Source: Paracentrotus lividus
Taxonomy: Eukaryota > Echinodermata > Echinoidea > Camarodonta > Echinidae
NCBI GenBank assembly: GCA_940671915.1
Contig: CALNVZ010003433.1
Span: 34,118,052-34,182,051, forward strand
Direction: 5' to 3'
DNA length: 64,000 bases
Shown here: one piece after another, positions 36,461 through 47,228 of the stretch
How positions within the stretch are numbered: position 1 is the stretch's first letter
How the letters are laid out: the number at the start of each line of letters is the position of its first letter
The notes under the pieces: model-generated
Told to the model about the DNA's origin: nothing
Seen by the model: only the letters and a program-made list of their open reading frames with translations
The model's database searches: none
Made by a program: the position numbers and the translations under genes

Positions 36461-36640
36461 GTAATGTATATTACCTTTAATTCCTTATCTTTGTTATTAT
36501 TTTAAATTGAATTTCTAAACTTCATCTATTGTTTATATGACTGTAATACTTTATGTAAAGCGCATTGATATTACCTTCGGTAATGAAATGCGCTATATAA
36601 GAAGGAAGTATTATCATTATTATTATTATTATTTTGACAC
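36461..36640 (+). mobile_element. LINE 3' tail, continuation of 21270-21658
   Basis: TGTAAAGCGCATTGATATTA, then ATGAAATGCGCTATATAAG and (ATT)n, is a classic LINE 3' hairpin plus terminal repeat. It continues the 3'UTR interrupted by the foldback element, with GTAATG repeated at the junction. Confidence 0.82.
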
Positions 36641-37779
36641 AAAATACAACATCATAGCTTGTATATCAGCTGAGAAAATTAAAGGGATGTACCCGGAAGT
36701 GTCGTGCAGATGTCACAGATTTAACTATTTACCGGCCCAATTCAAAACGCATGGCCCAATACAATAGTATGATTAACACTAGTTGATAATACAGGAATTA
36801 GCTATATATTGCAAGGCTGTAGATGATATGAATGAGTAAATTGAGATGAAATAGCATTTTGTCAGGGGTATAAATGACTACAAATAAAAAAGAGTTGAAA
36901 AAAGATGAAATTGGAAGAGCTCCATATACTTTTTTACAGAGGAAGAGTTCCAAAAAAAAAAATCAATCAACCCCCCCAAAAAAAAACAAAAGCAAAAACT
37001 GAAATCAGCTTACTATCTGCACATTGCATAAAGTATATTCTCATTCTAAAGAGATTAAGGTTATAAAGCATATAAAAACAATATTTAGAAGGGCTATGTT
37101 TTAGTTTATTCAATAATTAAAGATGGACTCTTGACTTTGCCTTTGCAATGATTGTACCTATCTTGCATTACAGATGTCAAACATAATCAAGTATGGAGAC
37201 ACGTACAAAATAAATTTTTTGCAAGCTTGGGAAAGAGTGAGATGCTGAGTGAATGTTTTCACCAGTGTCATAATTCAACGAACACACGTCTATTTAATGA
37301 TGTGTGGCAGCAGTGAAAACATTCGCTCAGTCTTGTGTCATTTTCTCAAAACTTTGTAACCATCACCTTCATTAACAAATGAATTGATTATGCATGTCAC
37401 ACATCATTAAACACAATCTTAATCCACGATATATAACAGCAGTTGAAGCATTCACCCATCTTGTATTATTTTTTTCAAAACTTTCAATAAATTTATTTTC
37501 TTTATGTGTGATTTTATGCAAAAAAAAGCAATGGTAATGCTGGGGAGTTTCCTTTTAATTATCAATTATTATATATATATCATATAAATAATTATATAAA
37601 TATAAATAAAGCATATACTAAGTATTTGAAATAGCTATGAAGCCCCTCTAAAAGTTGATTCTCCTATTCTGTAGGCATTCCTCATTAATTAAGATTTATA
37701 CTCTAGCATGTCCTTATCCATTACCCAGCGCGTAATTAAACATTTAACTGTCTTTATTTATATGGTGAGGGAGATGTAC
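36641..37779. other. Downstream side of LRR exon 7; AT-rich
   Basis: No gene seen. A hairpin with CTGAGTGAATGTTTTCAC (about 37242-37259) opposite GTGAAAACATTCGCTCAG (about 37314-37331) suggests a small MITE. The last ~70 bases are paralogous to the intron next to LRR exon 6 (46390-46454). Confidence 0.5.
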
Positions 37780-37986
37780 CTTCATAGATGCTGCCATGGC
37801 TTTCAATGTAGAGAAGAACTCATCACCGAGATAAATCACGTCATCCAGCAGTGTGAGCTTAGTCAGATAGGGCATACAACCCAATGTCACTGCTAGGTCA
37901 TGTGAGGCTGATGCAGAGACTCTTAGGCCATGTGAGAATGATGCAGGGTCTCTGTAACCAGCAAACCTGATTGTGAGAGATTGTAT
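37780..37986 (-). CDS. NLR exon 7: LRR (69 codons)
   Basis: The acceptor TTTTCTTTTCAG and donor AAG|GTACAT bound 207 bp, phase 0 to 0. The product starts IQSLTIRFAG, has the family core SASASHDLAVTLGCMPYLTK and ends STLKAMAASMK. Leu/Ile spacing fits an NLR-type leucine-rich repeat. Exon and flanking introns are a segmental duplicate of exon 6, showing how the LRR array grew. Reading on through the donor gives 11 more residues and a stop, an alternative end. Confidence 0.85.
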
Positions 37987-38587
37987 CTGAAAAGAAAACA
38001 TAGATTTACATCAATAGAACTATACATTTGCCTACCATTGCTATTTGACCTCAAATCGCCACTAATTCGAAATTTTCACCGAAAATTTTTGCCTTATTAT
38101 TTGCCTATTTACCCCCACCCCTCTTGAATGGCGCCCTCCATTGATAAGGATGCGGCCGCGCGCAATCTGATACTCTTCCTCTAATCTCTTCGCCTCCGTT
38201 GAGATAAGTCGTATATTTTTGCCAGCGCCAAAAATAGCGTGTTTTTCTCCCTTTTGGGACTTCCTTGCTCGTGTTTGCGAGGTTATATTTCTCAGGATAA
38301 TCATATTGAGTATTCTGAGCTCTCTTTTTGGGTCTATTTTTTTGGTTTTACCGAGATTTGATAGTATTTATCTCTCGGTGATCGTTTACTTTTCACGCTC
38401 TCTCTTCCCGTAGACTTTCGTACGTTCATTACTGCGTGTATGTAATACGTGTCGTTGTTTACGTTTGAGTGTTGTGTGTGTGTTGCGGAGCACAGCTTTT
38501 ATGTGCTCCGCTTCTTTGTTAGACCCGCCTATTTACCCCTTTGTGTATTAACACTTTTCTTTCTCTTGTTTTATTTTACAGATTGTC

Positions 38588-39471
38588 ATGTCTAATTTTC
38601 TTCTCGTGTCTTCTTCAAAAAAGAAGAAGTCGGTGAGGAAATTAGCGAGCAGGCGTGTGTTTTCTTCTGAGAAGTCCCCCCTGGAGGGGGTGAGAGGCTT
38701 GTCGTTTGAAGAGGCTTTAGACGCCGTCCTTCCTCCTTCTTCACCACCTCGGACTTCGGGGGTGAGTATTTTGGGTCGAACACTGGCGGACAAAACCTCG
38801 CTGCTCGGGCTTCGTCGGTCCCTCAAAGTACGGGACCGTTGATGCCTGACAGGTTTGGCAGCGTCCAGGATGATGACGGCTACGGCCCTCGCGCCGAGTC
38901 CGATAATCCTTTGCCCCGTTCGACTAACGGGAGATCTAAAATGGTTGTTACATCGGTTTCACAACCGATGGCCGGTTCGCTGGCTAATTCAGTTCAGGCT
39001 GAAGGTGCCGGGTTCATTTCTCTCACGGCGCCGAATCCCATTGTGCCTCCGGCTTCGCCTGGCATAACCGGATCGACCTCGGTTTCTGTATCGAGTTTGA
39101 CCGGATCGGATATCGGCGCCGTTCCCTTAACTGAGGTAAATATGATCCGCAAGTCGGTTTCCGTACCGGTTTTGGGGGTGAGTACCGTTCAAGGCGGACC
39201 TGTATCCTCGGATAGTAGGCCGCACGTCGGTTCCTCACTAGCCCGGATGGCACGTCCAAAGCCGTCGCTCTGTTACTCGTCGGCGGGTATCCGGCAGAGC
39301 GGGACGTCCCCGACTATATCCGGTCGCCCACCTTTGGTGGCGGGGGTCCATCTCTCTCCGTTTTTATCTCGGAGTGTGTCCCCTTCTGTTTTGGATACTA
39401 CGTCCGTCGAGGCAGTGAACAGTGTTTCTCCGGACTCGCACGCGCATCATGATGCGGGACCCTCTCCGTAG
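38588..39471 (+). pseudogene. DIRS gag, N-terminal part
   Basis: It starts at an ATG (38588) with a basic Lys/Arg/Ser-rich leader (SSSKKKKSVRKLASRR). After a frameshift near 38800 it continues in another frame to 39471 as a Ser/Pro/Thr/Val-rich, low-complexity protein. The second frame stops before the Transib-like insertion at 39721. No enzymatic motif is expected in DIRS Gag. Confidence 0.65.
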
Positions 39472-39720
39472 TGAAGCGTCGTAGACTTGCAGTTTCGGAT
39501 CCCGATCCGGTCCCGCGCGAACAGTGCCCCTTTTACAGTCGGGCGCTCGGGTTCGGAGGGACTTCGTTCGTTGCCGAACCCGGATCTCGGTTTTTCGTTA
39601 GGAAACCTGTCCCCCCAAGGTTGACACTTCTTATTCGGTTCACATCAACTCCCGGATGCCGATCCGGGTAGTTTGGGTGTACTCGGAGGTCGCGAGTTGG
39701 TTGAACGTTACGAGGCAGCG

Positions 39721-41620
39721 CACAGTGGGCCAGAATCACCTCAAAACTGCCGCCAAAACTTATTTTTCTTGAAGACCACATAATAAATTCATTTTTGGGG
39801 TCGGTCTGGGGTTTTCAACTCGTAGATTCGATAAACATTTTTAAATTCGTTGTGACGTCATCTAAGGTACTGTTTTCTGATTGGTCAAGGAAAAATATAA
39901 TAATTGGTAACGCATGAAAATTTTCATTTTGCTTTGCATGAGTGTTTGACTAAATATTGTGGTTCGAGACATAAGAAACACAATGAGGTTTTTTCAAATT
40001 TTCTATGACGTCATTTAAATCCGTTTTATGATTGGTTTAGCATATTTCTCCGCAAAAACGTTCTTTTCCTCATTAACTTTTATAATAAGACATGAAAAGG
40101 GGCTGCTACAGACCACTGGGGTACAATTGGAGGCATTTTAAATGATTGACGTCATTGAACTACCTTTTTTTTTCTCATTGGATGAGGCTGGATGCATTAT
40201 ACTTGATAGGTTATTTTATTCAGTATTAAGTTAATAAGGACCAAACTACACCGTTTCGTTAGTTCATGAGGTCGTGAAAAATTTGTTTTTGGCACCAGTA
40301 CGGCTCATTTACACATACCTAGCAAATTGAAATTGTAGTACAATAGGTTTTTTTTCCTACTTGATAATGATGGAAATTATTAGTAATTAAAGCGTATATT
40401 TGCAATATCTTCTCCAAAATTAAGCGTAGCCTGGTGAATATCATATAGAAGGGGTTAAACAGTAGAAAGGAATACGCTTTGATAACAAATTTTGGCGATA
40501 AAAGAGGCAAAAATACTGGTGAAAAATCGGCTTCTAACTCAAAAAGTGGCAGAAGTGGCAGCCCAATTTGGTATCACTGTAGAGTAGAAACTATAATTAA
40601 GGGGCTCAGGGTATTTTTAAACGCAGCAATAGGCAGAATAGTGACCATTTAAGCGTATGAAAGAAAAGTTCGTAATTTTCCATATCCCCCCCCCCTTCTT
40701 CAAAACTAACCTCAGAATTTAATGAGGGTTTGCCTTTAAACTCTACAATCAGTTAAAAGTATCTATTCTGGAGACAGGTGAGTGCAATTAAAGTAAATCA
40801 CAGAATTCTTCAGTGAAAATATTTATCAAATTTGTAGTTTACACATACTATACCCTAAATGAAAATTGGGATCCTTTTGAAGCGAACTGACCTACTCAAA
40901 ATTATCTTTAAGAAGAAATATTGCACCTACATGATCTAGAGTTTGAATCTTTGCTTGAAACATTACAAAACTTAAAATGATTTGATAACCAATGCCTATT
41001 TTGGCGCAGTTTTGATTGTACGTGGCCCACTGCGCAGCGGCGCGGCTGCTTTTCACTAACTTGGCAGTTTTTGGCAAAAAATTTTAGCAAACGGGCGGAC
41101 GGAAAATTGGTTCTAATTCAAAATCGGGCGCAAAACGGGCAGCCAAATTTGGTATCTCTGTTAAAGCTCGAAACTGTAACAAAGCCATTCATAGCATTTT
41201 CCGCGCGGCAATACGACGGCAATATGAACTTATCTGCCAACATAAAAAAATATATATTTTCTGCCATAATTTATCGGTTCTTCTAATTACTTCCGAACGG
41301 AGCAGGATTTTGCTTTTAAATTTTATGGTGAGCTAGAACTATGTGTTTTTTAAACATGAAATTAATTTTGAAGTGATTGAACATTTTTTGTAGCTACAAC
41401 CCCAAAAAACTAAAAAGCGTCATTTACACTAGATTTCTCCAAAATAGACAATTACCGGTACTTTCGAAGAAAAATAACCAACTAAAAAACGTTTTCAAGA
41501 TGAAAATATATGTGGAGATGTTCAGAGGTTGTTTTATTTACTGTGAACATAAAAAACCCGATTTTGTTTTATCACCAAATCCTAGTTTTGACGCACTTGA
41601 CTAACGCCTGGCCCACTGTG
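39721..41620. mobile_element. Transib/ProtoRAG-like element with RSS-type ends
   Basis: The ends are CACAGTGGGCCAG (39721-39733) and CTGGCCCACTGTG (41608-41620), flanked by a perfect GC-rich 5-bp CAGCG duplication (39716-39720, 41621-41625). CACWRTG-type ends and GC-rich 5-bp duplications are the signature of Transib, the family from which RAG1 derives. TCAAAACT follows the heptamer after 13 nt on the left and 22 nt on the right. No transposase ORF is seen. The 3' half is tandemly duplicated (about 40490-41034 and 41060-41620), and the inner copy ends in its own end-like sequence at 41023-41034 followed again by CAGCG. Confidence 0.8.
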
Positions 41621-41625
41621 CAGCG

Positions 41626-42869
41626 TAGTCACCGCTCCCGATCATCCCGACTCTACCTCTTGGGTGGTTCCACCCTCCTTGTGAGGAGCTGTGATGCTTT
41701 CCTCGTCAGACGATGAGATCGTTTCGGTGCTCTGTTCTCACGTTCTTCTCGAGTTGAATCTCATCCGACTCCTTGTACTGGGATTGCGTTATGATACGCG
41801 CTCGTCACTCCCTAGGTAATGCTCGGTGGATATTTCATCCGACGAAGATGTACCTGAAGTCGTTGTAGAGCTTCCTTTGGCGAAGCGAGTTACAGGCTTA
41901 TTTCATAAATACGTTCCAGAGGTCGGAGTGACCCCTGAAACTCGGAGGGGCATAAAGGTTTCTTTTCGGGAGGTCGAAAGCTGTACGTCTTTTCACTTCG
42001 AGTACAGGCATTCATAAAGAGGAATTCGTCTGTACTTCAACAAAACCTAGGAAAGCCTCACAAGATTTCTGAGACAAGTTTCGGGTATCTTTGTGGAGGG
42101 GACGATGGCCTTATAACACCCAAAGCCATCTTCCCGGAGGTCCTGAAGTTGGCTGATGTTTTCGATAAGACCGGGAAGACTACTTATTGAATCTTGACAA
42201 ATCTGATTTTGACGTTTCGTCTGCTATCACAGGCAGTCTTCGTTTATCCGTCTTGAATGACATGCTTTTGGAACTCTTGGCTCCACCCAGGAGTTGGGCA
42301 TTTCTCCGCCAGACCGGGCCGAGATTCTCCTGGCCCTTAGAGAGGTTTCTTCTCTCTTGTTTTCTCAGATTGCGGCTACATCCACCTTGCTGGATAATGC
42401 CCGTAGAGTTCATGTGCTTGAGACTCTTCATATCAAGCAATCCCTCATCCCGGATATGGTCAAGGAGATTGACGTGACTTCCCCCTTCCTTTGCGGGAGC
42501 AACTTGGCAGACATCTTGCAAAAAGAAGTTGACTCACGTAAGAAGGCCCAGGAATTGTCTACATCTATTAGAGATGTTCGTCAGGCCCCATCGTCTTCTA
42601 GGTCTGTTAAACGTGGCTTCTTCAAAGCTCCTCTTTTCAGGAAGGGCAAGAAGAAGAAGGACAAGAGGGCTCCCGTTCCTGCCCGGTCGGCCCCGGCAGC
42701 TCCTCCTCAGGATCCTAGGGTAGCCGACTTTTCTCATGATTCTTATGATCAACAGGTGTCTTTTCAAGACCAGGCTCCTCGTCGAGGACGTGGAGGTGGT
42801 AGGGGCTCTTCCCGAGGCTTCGCGAAGAATCAGCCCTTTCGGCAGGGCGGGAAGCATTATTCCAGATGA
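41626..42869 (+). pseudogene. DIRS gag, C-terminal part
   Basis: Continuation after the Transib-like insert. Frames carry DEDVPEVVVELPLAKR (about 41840-41890), then 42294-42869 gives an open run with PPDRAEILLALREVSSLLFS, SLIPDMVKEI, a Lys-rich patch and an Arg/Gly-rich tail ending QPFRQGGKHYSR, typical of DIRS Gag C-termini. Frameshifts occur near 42017-42290. Confidence 0.7.
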
Positions 42870-44135
42870 CTTCCCGAGTTCGCTTGGAGATCCGGTGGGT
42901 GGTCGATCACGGACGACGTCTTCGTCCTCTCCGTGATCAAGAATGGTCTTCGGATAGATCTAGAAGAGCCTCTTCCAAGGGGTGTTATCCGAAGTCGATC
43001 ACCGCCACAATCGAACCTTTTTCAGAAACATATTGTTTCGGAAGTTACCTCACTCCTGAAAAAGGACGCTGTCGAACGGGTGAGGGATCACGACCTTCTG
43101 TGTCTCTCCCCCGTTTTTGTGATCCCAAGCGTTCAGGCTCGCTCAGGATGATCCTCAACATGAAGAGGATCAACAGGCACATCGCAAAGTCACCCTTCAG
43201 GATGGACTATCTAGCCTCTATTCTTCCGGCTCTCGGTCAGGACGACTTTGCGGTTGTCCCTCGACCTGAGCGATGCCTATTTCCACATCCCAATAGACCC
43301 TTCGTCGAGGGATCTTTTGGGTTTGCTGTAGGAAAGGAGACTTTTCGCTCGGTGGAGATCAAGAAGCTTCTCTCTCCTTGGACGAACGCGTACCTTCCTT
43401 CTTCAGGGGAAGAGATTCAAAGACCCTCTTCCTCGTTACAGTAACCACGGACGCGTCACTTCAGGTTGGGGGGGCCATTGTCCAAGGTCGGATGGTTTCC
43501 GGATCTTGGGTCCTTCCTGAGGCCGCTGCTTCACATCAACGTTCTGGAACTTTTATAGTTCTGTTTTGTCCTCCAACGTTTTCGCGACCTGTTGGTGGCC
43601 GTTCGGTGTTGATTCTCACGGACAAACACCTCTGTGAAGGCCTACATCAACAAACAAGGAGGGACACACTCTTTGAAGTAAAACGAGAGTAGCGTTCCTC
43701 CTTTGGGAATGGTGCAATCGGGAGAAGATCGTCCCGTTGCTCCCCCACATTCCGGGGAGACAATCTGATAGCGACTTTCTATCCCGAGGTCGCTCGCTGC
43801 CATCGGAAGATGTTGTCCCCTCATGTCTTCGAGTTTAGTAACTCAGAGGTTCGGGAGCCTGGAAATAGATCTGTTTGCAACCCTCCCTGAACAACAGACT
43901 TTCCTCGGTTTGCTCCCGAGTCAGGGAGACTTCTGCTTTCGTTCTGGACGCGTTCTCTCTTCATTGGAAGGGGTGGAGAAGGGCCCGTATCGCCCCTTTT
44001 CCCCACCATTCAAGTTGATCCGCTCTGGTTCTCCAGGAAGATTCAGAGAGATCAGGCAACATGGTCTTGATTTGCTTCCACTACCGGGTCGGCCTGGTTT
44101 CAGGATCTGTTGCTCCTGTTAGCAGGGGACGCGCG
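42870..44135 (+). pseudogene. DIRS reverse transcriptase / RNase H, internally deleted
   Basis: Pieces in shifting frames: LLCLSPVFVIPSVQ (about 43097), then SLRMILNMKRINRHIAKSPF and RMDYLASILPALGQDDFAVV, then a frameshifted DLSDAYFHIPI-like segment and LLGFAV. The palm segment with the YxDD box is missing: the sequence jumps from FAVGKETF to a later segment. RNase H follows with VTTDASLQVGGAIVQG, then AYINKQGGT-like and FGSLEIDLFATLPEQQ segments. Dead copy. Confidence 0.75.
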
Positions 44136-44199
44136 GCTGCCCCTCTTCCCGGCCGCTACCGGACTTAGTTTCTCAACCGTTGTCGGGGTTTCTAGCATG

Positions 44200-45271
44200 C
44201 GAATCCGTCGCACCTTCACCTAACTGCATGGCCTCTATCGGCCAGCGGGCTAGGGATGAAGGCTTTTCAGACCGAGCAGCTGAGCTGCTAGTTGAAAGTA
44301 GGCGGAAGTCGACTAAGATTGTATACAATTCGCGCCTTGAGGCTTTCTTTGCCTAGTGCGAACCTCTTGGAGTGTCCCCCAGAGAGGCTCCTTTGCCTCT
44401 TATTGCCGATTTCCTTATTTCTCTGTTCGATAAGGGTAGGTCTCTCTCGACGATTCGAGGGTATCGTTCGGCTATTTCGGCCATTCATACTGGTTTTGCT
44501 AATGGGGGATCGGTCTCGACCGCCCCCCAGCTCTCGGCGTTGCTTAGGGCCTTTTTCTTAAAACGCCCTATTTCTAAGCCCTTGACTCCAGCCTGGAGTC
44601 TTCCCAAAGTCTTGGAGGCTTTGTCCAAGCCACCGTTCGAGCCTTTGAACTCGATTTCCCTGTTAAATCTGTCCATTAAGACAAGCTTTCTCCTAGCAAT
44701 AGCTTCCGGGCAAAGGAGGAGTTCGCTACATGCTCTCTCAATATCACCTGGTCATATTCGTTGGGAGAGATGTGGGGTTCGTCTGATTCCTATAGCATCC
44801 TTCATTGCTAAGAACCAAACAGCCTCGTCGGGCTCTATCGAGATCTTCATTCGGCCTCTGACGGGGTTTTCATCTATCAGAGAAGACAAATTCTGGTGCC
44901 CCGTCAGGGCCCTCAAATGGTACCTCAAGAAGACTGAGAATCTTCGCAAATCTTCACAGTTATTTGTTACTTCCCGTGAACCCCATAAAGGGGTTTCTAG
45001 AGATACGTTATCCCGGTGGATAGTCTCCGCAATCCAGGCTGCGGGAGTGAAGGCCCTTGAAGAGGGAACTACTCCCAAGGCCCATCAGACCAGGAGCATC
45101 AGCTCCTCTTGGGCCCTATTTACAGGGGTCGGGGTAGAAGATATCTGCAAGGCGGCCTTTTGGCGTTCTGCAAATTCTTTCACCTCCTTTTACCTGAGAG
45201 ACGTCGCCGCTAGTGAGGGTGTTTTCTCCACGGCACCTCTCAAAGCGGCGGCATCCTCCATAGTTTCATAA
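44200..45271 (+). pseudogene. DIRS tyrosine recombinase, one premature stop
   Basis: An open frame runs from about 44200 to the stop at 45271, broken only by TAG at 44354-44356 where Trp is expected (EAFFA-stop-CEPLGV). The rest is intact: KGRSLSTIRGYRSAISAIHT in the core-binding domain, SGQRRSSLHAL with the first catalytic Arg, AHQTRSIS for the His-x-x-Arg box, and SFTSFYLRDVA with the probable nucleophilic Tyr. These match DIRS YR proteins, which integrate a circular intermediate by strand exchange. It is the best-preserved gene of the element. Confidence 0.88.
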
Positions 45272-45711
45272 CCGTTATGGTTGCCCTCCCGACTTTTGTC
45301 GGTGCTGGTCGTAGCAATGGTAGGCAAATGTATAGTTCTATTAATGTAAATCATAAAAATTACAATCTAATTTTCTTATTTACGATATAGAAATATACAT
45401 TTGCCTACACTCCCTCCCTCCGTCCCCCTATCCTTTGCAACATACGGAAGTTTTTGGGGCGAGAGAGTTAGAGGAAGAGAATCAGATTGCGCGCGGCCGC
45501 ATCCTTATCAATGGAGGGCGCCATTCAAGGGGGGTGGGGGTAAATAGGCAAATAATAAGGCAAAAATTTTCGGTGAAAATTTCGAATTAGTGGCGATTTG
45601 AGGTCAAATAGCAATGGTAGGCAAATGTATATTTCTATATCGTAAATAATAAAATTAGATTGTAATTTTTATGATTTAAAAAGGTCATATATATCACTCA
45701 ATTTTTCCACT

Positions 45712-45848
45712 CATCATGGAGATAATCCACTACATTCAGTATCAGCTCAGTCAGATTGCGCATACTACCCAATGATACTGCTACGTCATGTGAGGCTGAT
45801 GCAGATAATTGACCTAGAGCAAACCTAATTGTGGATCTGGATCTGGAA
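45712..45848 (-). pseudogene. Truncated LRR pseudo-exon a
   Basis: It resembles the first two-thirds of the LRR exons (SASASHDVAVSLGSMRNLTE). In phase 0 from the acceptor (TTTATTTCCAG) it hits a stop at the sixth codon. It is cut after HDE, with no usable donor. Confidence 0.75.
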
Positions 45849-46454
45849 ATAAAGGATAATTTAGAAAATAGATATCTATCTACTTTTCCACATTTATATT
45901 TATATCTACTGTCATTCACACACTATGCATGGTTGATTCCCTATTTGAATCATTAATCCTGAATAAACAGTATGTCAACATTATATTCAGAGACTGGATT
46001 ACGAGTATTAATATTGATATCAATGTGTTGTACTTGAATACTACTATGATGCATGTAATTGAAATATTCTGGTATTATATTACATTATAAATCATGTATG
46101 ACATTTTCTATTTGTTTGCTCCCAGAGAGAATTGAAAATTATTACTAGTGTTTGGCCCAAGCTACTGTATGATTATCACTAGTTATCAACAGTTCTACAC
46201 TCAGCATCTTAGTGCGTTTACAGTATTAAAACTATTTTAAATGTACAAGATAATAACTTTTAATTATTTCTGTTCCATTCTAATAATACTTAGAATGACA
46301 TATATCCAATCAAAATTATTTGCTGATAGTATTGACTATATTTCCAAATAATCTCCCAATTAATAAAGCCTGACACTCTAACATGTCATAATACCTTACA
46401 CAGTGCATAATTAAACGTTAAACTGTTTTTGTTTATAGAGTGAGTGAGATGTAC

Positions 46455-46619
46455 CTTCATAGATGCTGCCATGGCTTTCAATGTAGAGAAGAACTCATCA
46501 TTGAGAGGATGCATTCTATTCAGTGTCAGCTCAGTCAGGTAGGGTATACTACCCAGTGATAATGCTAGGTCATGTGTGACTGATGCAGAGACTGGACCAG
46601 CAATTGTGAGAGATTGGAC
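46455..46619 (-). CDS. NLR exon 6: LRR (55 codons)
   Basis: 165 bp, phase 0-0, acceptor TTTTCTTTTCAG and donor AAG|GTACAT. It begins VQSLTIAGPVSAS, has THDLALSLGSIPYLTELTLN and ends STLKAMAASMK, nearly identical at both ends to exon 7. Its 5' intron at 46620-46645 preserves the sequence that the DIRS element interrupted in the exon 7 unit. Confidence 0.83.
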
Positions 46620-46689
46620 CTGAAAAGAAAACATAGATTCAAAAAGGTCATGTGTATCAATCTATCTTTCCACTTCTAGCGATGAACTC

Positions 46690-46870
46690 ATCATGGCAAT
46701 AATCCACTCCATCCAGTGTCAGCTCAGTCAGATTGGGCATACTAAGCAATGATACTGCTACATGTAGGTTATGTGAGGCTGATGCAGAGAATTGACCTAG
46801 AGCAAACCTAATTGTGAGAGACTTGTGTTCAATAGAATATGATTGTAAGAGATCGGATCTGGAGGGGAAA
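46690..46870 (-). pseudogene. Truncated LRR pseudo-exon b
   Basis: LRR exon copy with a small internal duplication of its 5' end. The phase-0 frame from the acceptor (CCCCTCCAG) stops within ten codons. The conserved core NLTELTLDGVDYCHDEF is legible in another frame, then the copy ends at GATGAGTTCATCGCT without a donor. Confidence 0.75.
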
Positions 46871-46999
46871 TGAAAATAATAAGTCTTATCTGAATTCTTA
46901 GCCACCTATTAGAGTATATTCAGTATATTCTTAATTTCCAAATAAGGTCCCTTTATTCTGAATATCAAACATGAGCAATAAAGATTAGATCTGGGGCAA

Positions 47000-47140
47000 A
47001 AATAATTCATTAAAATTAAAATGAAGCACTCTGTTCAGTATCAGTTCAGTCAGATTGTGCATACTACCCAATGATACTGCTAGGTCATGTGAGGCTGATG
47101 CAGAGAGACGAGCAATATACATTGTGAGAGATTGGATCTG
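47000..47140 (-). pseudogene. Truncated LRR pseudo-exon c
   Basis: The acceptor (TTCTTCTTTTCAG) is intact and phase 0 reads IQSLTM, SASASHDLAVSLGSMHNLTE and LILNRV, but the 3' third (DEF...AASMK) is lost and no donor follows before a stop. Confidence 0.75.
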
Positions 47141-47228
47141 AAAAGAAGAAAAAAAAATTAAAAAAGGTTGTATGTATTGATCTATCTTTCCACTTCCAGC
47201 AATGAACTCATCATAGAGACCCTTCACC

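Larger units (their letters stand above)
38008..45677 (+). mobile_element. DIRS-type tyrosine-recombinase retrotransposon
   Basis: Inverted terminal sequences lie at about 38008-38190 and 45475-45677, sharing GGCAAATGTATA and GCGCGGCCGCATCCTTATCA. An internal complementary region at about 45300-45405 joins copies of both outer ends (TTAATGTAAATCATAAAAAT), as DIRS replication requires. Gene order is gag, RT/RNase H, tyrosine recombinase, all on the plus strand and all damaged. GATTT is found at both borders (38003-38007, 45673-45677), consistent with insertion without a true target duplication. It lies in an intron of the NLR gene, in opposite orientation. A 1.9 kb Transib-like element sits in its gag. 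Confidence 0.93.

Noticed and set aside
39721..41620. RAG1/RAG2-like coding sequence inside the Transib-like element
   Set aside because: No open frame or motif of a transposase is present; only the ends support the assignment.
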